A stretch of 64,000 nucleotides of DNA, taken from NCBI RefSeq assembly GCF_026967925.1, contig NZ_JAPVBI010000001.1, forward strand, positions 558,001 through 622,000. The letters run 5' to 3'. The notes under the pieces were generated by a model. The model was not told the origin of the DNA. It was given only the letters and a program-made list of their open reading frames with translations, and searched no databases. Positions 58,616 through 64,000 of the stretch are shown here, one piece after another (the stretch's first letter is position 1; every line of letters begins with the position of its first letter). This stretch comes from Modestobacter sp. VKM Ac-2985 (GTDB lineage: Bacteria > Actinomycetota > Actinomycetes > Mycobacteriales > Geodermatophilaceae). The position numbers were made by a program, and so were the translations under genes.

Positions 58616-59862
58616 CGGGAGCCGGTGACGACGTCGCTCCCGGTCTGCGGTGCCCCGCTGCTCAGCCACTCCATGAGGACGGACTCCTGGCGGTGCAGCG
58701 CGTGCTCGGGGGTGCTGCCGTCAGCGGTGATCGGGGCCTTGAAGAACCAGCCCAGGTGCCGCTGGATGCCGCCCTCACCGCGCTGCTGGGCCAGGTCGAG
58801 CAGCCGGACGATCTCCACCGCGAGCGGGGCGGCCAGGATCGAGTCCCGGCACTGGAAGTCGACCTTGATCTGCATCCGCTGGCCGAGGAAGCCGATCAGG
58901 TCGATGGCGTCCCAGGCCTCCTTCTGGTCACCGCGGGGCCGGTAGTAGTCGATCCGCACGACGTGGTCCTCGACCGGGTAGCCGAGGATCGAGTCGAGCA
59001 CCTTGCCCTTGGTCTGCAGCTTGCTCTCCAGCGACGACGGGTCGTCCAGCGCGAGCCCGTCCCGGTTGCCCAGGATGTTCGTGGAGTACCAGCCCTCGAC
59101 GGTCAGCGCGCGGCTGCGGAAGGCCGGCGCGAGCACCGTCTTCATCATCGTCTGGCCGGTCTTGCCGTCCTTGCCCGCGATCGGGACGTTGCGCTGCTCG
59201 GCCAGCTGGACCAGCGCCGGCACGTCGGCCGACAGCGAGGGGGTGAAGTTGGCGTACCCGACGTCCTCGCAGATCGCGGCGTAGGCGTAGACCATCGCCG
59301 GGGTGATGGCCCCGTCGTCGGCGTCCAGCCCGGCCTCGAAGGCCTCCGGGGTCTGCAGTGCGGGCGCCGCGGGGTCGGGCCAGCGCTCGGTGGAGGCGAG
59401 GTTCATCAGCACCAGGCCGTCGAGCTGCCGCTCCTCCCGGAACCGGCGCAGGTCGGCACGGACGGCGTCGGCCTGGGCGCGCCGGCCCTCGGCCAGCACG
59501 ACGTTGCCGCCGGTGACGTTGCGGCAGAAGTCGGCGTCCCCGGCCGCGGGCCACGGGGTGATCTCGGACAGGAGTGGCTGGGCCTGTCGCAGCTGGCGGT
59601 CGTCCAGGACGCCGTGCTGCTCGGCCGCCTTGTAGAGGTCGGACCCGTCGAGGTCCCAGCCGCCGACGACCAGGTCGTCGTAGGCCACGAGGCCGGTGGC
59701 CTCCTCGACGGGGACGTCGCCGATCTTCAGACCGGCGAGAGGGAGGCCGTCGGCGGCGACGGCACCGAGCCGCAGCAGCTCGAGGCCGGCGATCGCGGTG
59801 GTCGCGACCGCACCTCCGAGCCCGACGATGGCGATGCCGACGCGGCGTGGGGACTGTGTCAC
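58612..59862 (-). CDS. Inositol-3-phosphate synthase family protein
   Basis: The 416-aa enzyme converts glucose 6-phosphate to myo-inositol 3-phosphate. The N-terminal NAD site is GIAIVGLGGAVATTAIAG near residue 10. Further blocks: DGLVLMNLASTERWPDP near 168, IAGKDGKTGQTMMKTVLAPAF (phosphate loop with conserved lysines) near 245, and GWYSTNILGNRDG. Sequence blocks match bacterial Ino1 proteins, but exact substrate needs test. GTG 59862 has AGGAGCTCC upstream and is the first gene of the operon. The genome should have another Ino1 for mycothiol and phosphatidylinositol. Confidence 0.88.
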   Translation of the reverse strand: MTQSPRRVGIAIVGLGGAVATTAIAGLELLRLGAVAADGLPLAGLKIGDVPVEEATGLVAYDDLVVGGWDLDGSDLYKAAEQHGVLDDRQLRQAQPLLSEITPWPAAGDADFCRNVTGGNVVLAEGRRAQADAVRADLRRFREERQLDGLVLMNLASTERWPDPAAPALQTPEAFEAGLDADDGAITPAMVYAYAAICEDVGYANFTPSLSADVPALVQLAEQRNVPIAGKDGKTGQTMMKTVLAPAFRSRALTVEGWYSTNILGNRDGLALDDPSSLESKLQTKGKVLDSILGYPVEDHVVRIDYYRPRGDQKEAWDAIDLIGFLGQRMQIKVDFQCRDSILAAPLAVEIVRLLDLAQQRGEGGIQRHLGWFFKAPITADGSTPEHALHRQESVLMEWLSSGAPQTGSDVVTGSR

Positions 59863-60269
59863 GGGAGCTCCTCGGCGCTCAGGACCCGGCTGCATCCCGG
59901 GACTGTGCGGAGCCTCACACGACACAGTGGATCGTGCGACCAGAAGATGACGCACAACAAGGTTGTCATCGCCACCGATGTCCCTGCGGAGGTTGCTGGA
60001 GAGCCCGGGGCAGCAGGCAGATCGGTGAGACGGTGCAGGTCGACGCGCCGTCTCGGCTCGGAAGAGCCGCGTCGTCATTCCGCCCGGAGCGCGACACGCC
60101 GATGTAGATGACACGCCCAGAGCTCACCACCACGCGGGGTCACCAACGGCGCGCGTGGGCGCCGCCGGACCGACCGAGGGGGCAGGTCGGGCCCGACGGG
60201 CGCAGCGCAGCGGTGGTGTGGGACGGGGGCCGGCCGCCCGTCAGCTGGGGCGGGGGACCGGCCCGGGCG
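59863..60269. promoter_or_regulatory. Upstream control region of the inositol/YcaO operon and serC 3' end
   Basis: I see no convincing gene in these 407 bases. The stretch 59920-59990 is less GC-rich than its surroundings. It has a nested dyad at 59946-59970: GATGAC to GTCATC outside, ACAAC-AAG-GTTGT inside, and another CACACGA/TCGTGCG dyad at 59916-59938. Either could be an operator for the ino1 operon. The serC terminator is at 60187-60242. A 54-codon frame at 59947-60111 has poor codon usage and is not accepted as a gene. Confidence 0.4.
60187..60242 (-). terminator. Hairpins after serC
   Basis: A 12-bp palindrome GTCGGGCCCGAC (60187-60198) and a GACGGG/CCCGTC stem with 9-nt loop (60222-60242) lie 27-83 nt past the serC stop. 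Confidence 0.5.
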
Positions 60270-62517
<2,248 letters not shown>

Positions 62518-62660
62518 CTCGCATGCTCCTCTGCGCGCGGGTGGGGACGGACGCTGGTCAGCGCACGACGAGCCTCAACCTAGGGGCTGGCCGGCCCCGA
62601 GGTGCACCCCGGCTCCCGGCCAGCGGGCGGTGCGCGCTGCAACGGTGACAGCATGGGCCG

Positions 62661-63308
62661 GTGGCCGACCTGATCCGCATGCGCAGGGACTACGACGACA
62701 GCGGCTTCGGCGAGGAGGGCCTCGCGGCCACCTGGGTCGAGCAGTTCGACCGCTGGTTCGCCGACGCCGTCACCGCCGAGCTCCCCGAGCCCAACGCCAT
62801 GGTGGTGGCCACTGCCGACGCCGACGGCATGCCCGATGCCCGCGTCGTGCTGATGAAGGGCTACGACGTCGACGGCTTCGTCTTCGGCACCAACTACGCC
62901 TCGGCCAAGGCCGCCCAGCTCGCCGTCAACCCCCGGGCGGCGCTGGTCTTCCCCTGGCACGCCCAGCAGCGGCAGGTCCGGGTCTCCGGTGCCGTCGAGC
63001 GGATCGGGCCGACCGCCTCGGACCTGCTGTGGGACCCGCGGCCCCGCGGCTCGCAGCTGGCCGCCGCCGCCTCGATCCAGTCGACCGTGGTGGAGTCCCG
63101 CGAGCTGCTGCGCACCCGGGTGGCCGAGCTGGACGCCCAGACCCCGCCCGGGCAGCTGCCGCGCCCGGAGAACTGGGGCGGCTACCGGGTGCTGCCCGAG
63201 CGGGTGGAGTTCTGGCAGGGCGGCCATGACCGCCTGCACGACCGGCTGGTGTTCGTGCGCGATGACGAGGAAGGCGGCGGCTGGGTCGTGCAGCGCCTCG
63301 CCCCGTGA
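62661..63308 (+). CDS. pdxH: Pyridoxamine 5'-phosphate oxidase
   Basis: The 215-aa FMN enzyme converts pyridoxine or pyridoxamine phosphate to PLP, the cofactor used by SerC next door. Motifs: DLIRMRRDYDDSGF start, NAMVVATADADGMPDARVVLMKGYDVDGFVF (FMN site), FPWHAQQRQVRVSG, SRGSQLAAAASIQST and the C-terminal PERVEFWQGGHDRLHDRLVF substrate loop. GTG 62661 has CAGCAT (62649-62654) 6 nt upstream and no ribosome site, so probably leaderless. It overlaps the MFS gene (GTGA). Confidence 0.95.
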   Translation: MADLIRMRRDYDDSGFGEEGLAATWVEQFDRWFADAVTAELPEPNAMVVATADADGMPDARVVLMKGYDVDGFVFGTNYASAKAAQLAVNPRAALVFPWHAQQRQVRVSGAVERIGPTASDLLWDPRPRGSQLAAAASIQSTVVESRELLRTRVAELDAQTPPGQLPRPENWGGYRVLPERVEFWQGGHDRLHDRLVFVRDDEEGGGWVVQRLAP

Positions 63309-64000
63309 CGGACCCGCACCACGCTGACCACCACAATGGCCATTTCGGTGGCTCGGTGGACCCGGTGGACCCGGTGGACCCGGTCGAGGGCGGGCTGCCG
63401 GTGGAGCAGCCGCAGCCGGTGACCCGCCGGCGCGGCTGGGCGCTGGACACCACGCCGCTGCGCAACCGCGCCTTCCGCCGGGTCTTCGGTGGCGTCGCGG
63501 TCACGATGCTGGGCCAGCAGATGACGCTGGTCGCCGTCCCGTACCAGGTCTACGAGCTGACCGGCTCCTCGCTGATGGTCGGGCTCACCTCGGTGGTCGC
63601 GCTGGTGCCGCTGGTCGTCTTCGGCCTGCTCGGCGGGGCGATCGCCGACGCCATGGACCGCCGCGTGCTCATGTTGATCAGCTCCACGGGTGCCGCGGTC
63701 ACCAGTGCGCTGCTCGCCCTGCAGGCGCTGCTGCCCGGGGACGGGCACATCAGCGTGCTGTGGCTGCTGGTCGCCGCCGTCTCCGGGTTCGCCGCGGTCA
63801 ACCAACCCGCTCGCAGTGCGGTGATCCCGGCGCTGGTGGGGCGGGACCAGGTCGCGGCGGCGAACGCGCTGGCGATGACGGTGCGTCAGGCGGGCGTGGT
63901 CGTCGGGCCGCTGCTGGCCGGTCTGCTGATCGGCCTGGGCGACCTCTCGGTCGTCTACACGATCGACGCCATCGGCTTCGTCGTCGCCGTCCTGCTGCTG
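63305..64000 (+). CDS. MFS transporter, N-terminal part (gene runs off the window)
   Basis: 232 codons are visible. A polar N-terminus with many His and Asp residues includes a VDPVDPVDP tandem repeat (near residues 18-27). It is followed by membrane helices: FRRVFGGVAVTMLGQQMTLVAV, MVGLTSVVALVPLVVFGLLGG, the loop signature AIADAMDRRVLML, then VLWLLVAAVSGFAAVNQPARSAVIPALVGR and AGVVVGPLLAGLLIG. It belongs to the same MFS branch as the MarR-linked exporter at 24 kb. Probably exports a small molecule; its tie to pdxH is by overlap only. Confidence 0.85.
   Translation, partial: MTDPHHADHHNGHFGGSVDPVDPVDPVEGGLPVEQPQPVTRRRGWALDTTPLRNRAFRRVFGGVAVTMLGQQMTLVAVPYQVYELTGSSLMVGLTSVVALVPLVVFGLLGGAIADAMDRRVLMLISSTGAAVTSALLALQALLPGDGHISVLWLLVAAVSGFAAVNQPARSAVIPALVGRDQVAAANALAMTVRQAGVVVGPLLAGLLIGLGDLSVVYTIDAIGFVVAVLLL
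63356..63383 (+). repeat. Tandem 9-bp repeat in the MFS gene
   Basis: GTGGACCCG occurs three times in a row followed by a partial GTC copy, coding VDPVDPVDPV. Being a multiple of three, it can change length without breaking the frame. Confidence 0.8.

Noticed and set aside
49601-59862. Reading the operon as a thiazole/oxazole RiPP cluster
   Set aside because: YcaO is present but there is no precursor, E1-like partner, flavin dehydrogenase or protease in the coupled genes.
49601-59862. Reading the operon as the mycothiol locus or an EBO cluster
   Set aside because: MshC and MshD are missing for mycothiol; UbiA-type prenyltransferase, dehydroquinate-synthase-like and TatD genes are missing for EBO.
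59947-60111. Divergent 54-residue frame with two cysteines next to the YcaO operon, a possible precursor peptide
   Set aside because: Its third codon positions are much less GC-rich than those of real genes here, it has no good ribosome site, and it contains the regulatory dyad. A search in relatives would settle it.
59863-60114. 84-residue upstream extension of the Ino1 protein
   Set aside because: The Ino1 domain starts right after GTG 59862, which has a strong AGGAG site; the upstream part is low-complexity and covers the probable promoter.

Overview
The window is very GC-rich DNA with tightly packed genes, many GTG starts and many 4-bp start/stop overlaps. Gene content points to an actinomycete: SepH, PspC, DUF2530, DUF3027 and DUF2771 proteins, bacterial XPB helicase, and a cold-shock protein with a C-terminal extension. 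The overall style suggests Geodermatophilaceae or a close relative, which is inference. The arc from xpb through cspB, a MarR/MFS pair, a SpoU methyltransferase, sepH, serC and a second citrate synthase resembles, from memory, one conserved chromosomal arc of mycobacteria. It is here interrupted by accessory blocks. I saw no rRNA, tRNA, CRISPR array, insertion sequence or phage gene.

Layout. 1-9.8 kb: partial Gfo/Idh/MocA oxidoreductase, DUF4031 and DUF6458 genes, an HD phosphohydrolase, zwf behind a perfect 20-bp-stem terminator, a lipoprotein, a 43-aa gene, a large AAA-LuxR regulator, PspC and a DEAD/DEAH helicase. 10-17 kb: a PLP aminotransferase, XPB helicase, a cyclopropane-fatty-acid-synthase-like methyltransferase and the XPB-associated protein. 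17-27.6 kb: acyl-CoA ligase, cold-shock protein, DUF2771/3027/2530 genes, purine permease, MarR-MFS pair, 2'-5' RNA ligase-like ThpR and a thioesterase. 27.6-34 kb: a six-gene minus-strand operon carrying two ABC export systems with an internal TetR gene and a probable TetR operator on the promoter. 34-44 kb: a diguanylate cyclase, an ABC-2-like membrane protein, an FAD oxidoreductase, a TrmH-type methyltransferase, a stress protein, a heterodimeric ABC exporter and SepH.

44.3-49.6 kb holds three plus-strand genes: an AsnO-type N-acetylglutaminylglutamine amidotransferase homologue, an S9 peptidase and a circularly permuted ATP-grasp ligase. They look like a small peptide-making and peptide-cutting set that lacks the usual dipeptide synthetase.

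49.6-59.9 kb is the most unusual part. It is a ten-gene, almost fully translationally coupled minus-strand operon. In transcription order it encodes inositol-3-phosphate synthase, an HD-like protein, a SAM methyltransferase, a Gfo/Idh/MocA dehydrogenase, a zinc-ribbon MBL hydrolase, a YcaO enzyme, a TIM-barrel sugar isomerase, a GT4 glycosyltransferase, a PIG-L deacetylase and a GalE-like epimerase. The Ino1, GT4 and PIG-L parts echo mycothiol chemistry, but MshC and MshD are missing and YcaO is present without a precursor peptide. I read it as an undescribed inositol-glycoside pathway. The window closes with serC, citrate synthase, pdxH and a truncated MFS gene.

Two expression features recur. 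About fifteen genes without a clear Shine-Dalgarno site have an nAnnnT hexamer exactly 6 or 7 nt before the start codon, the mark of leaderless transcripts. Two genes (thpR and the TetR gene) appear to begin at CTG inside a CTGA overlap.
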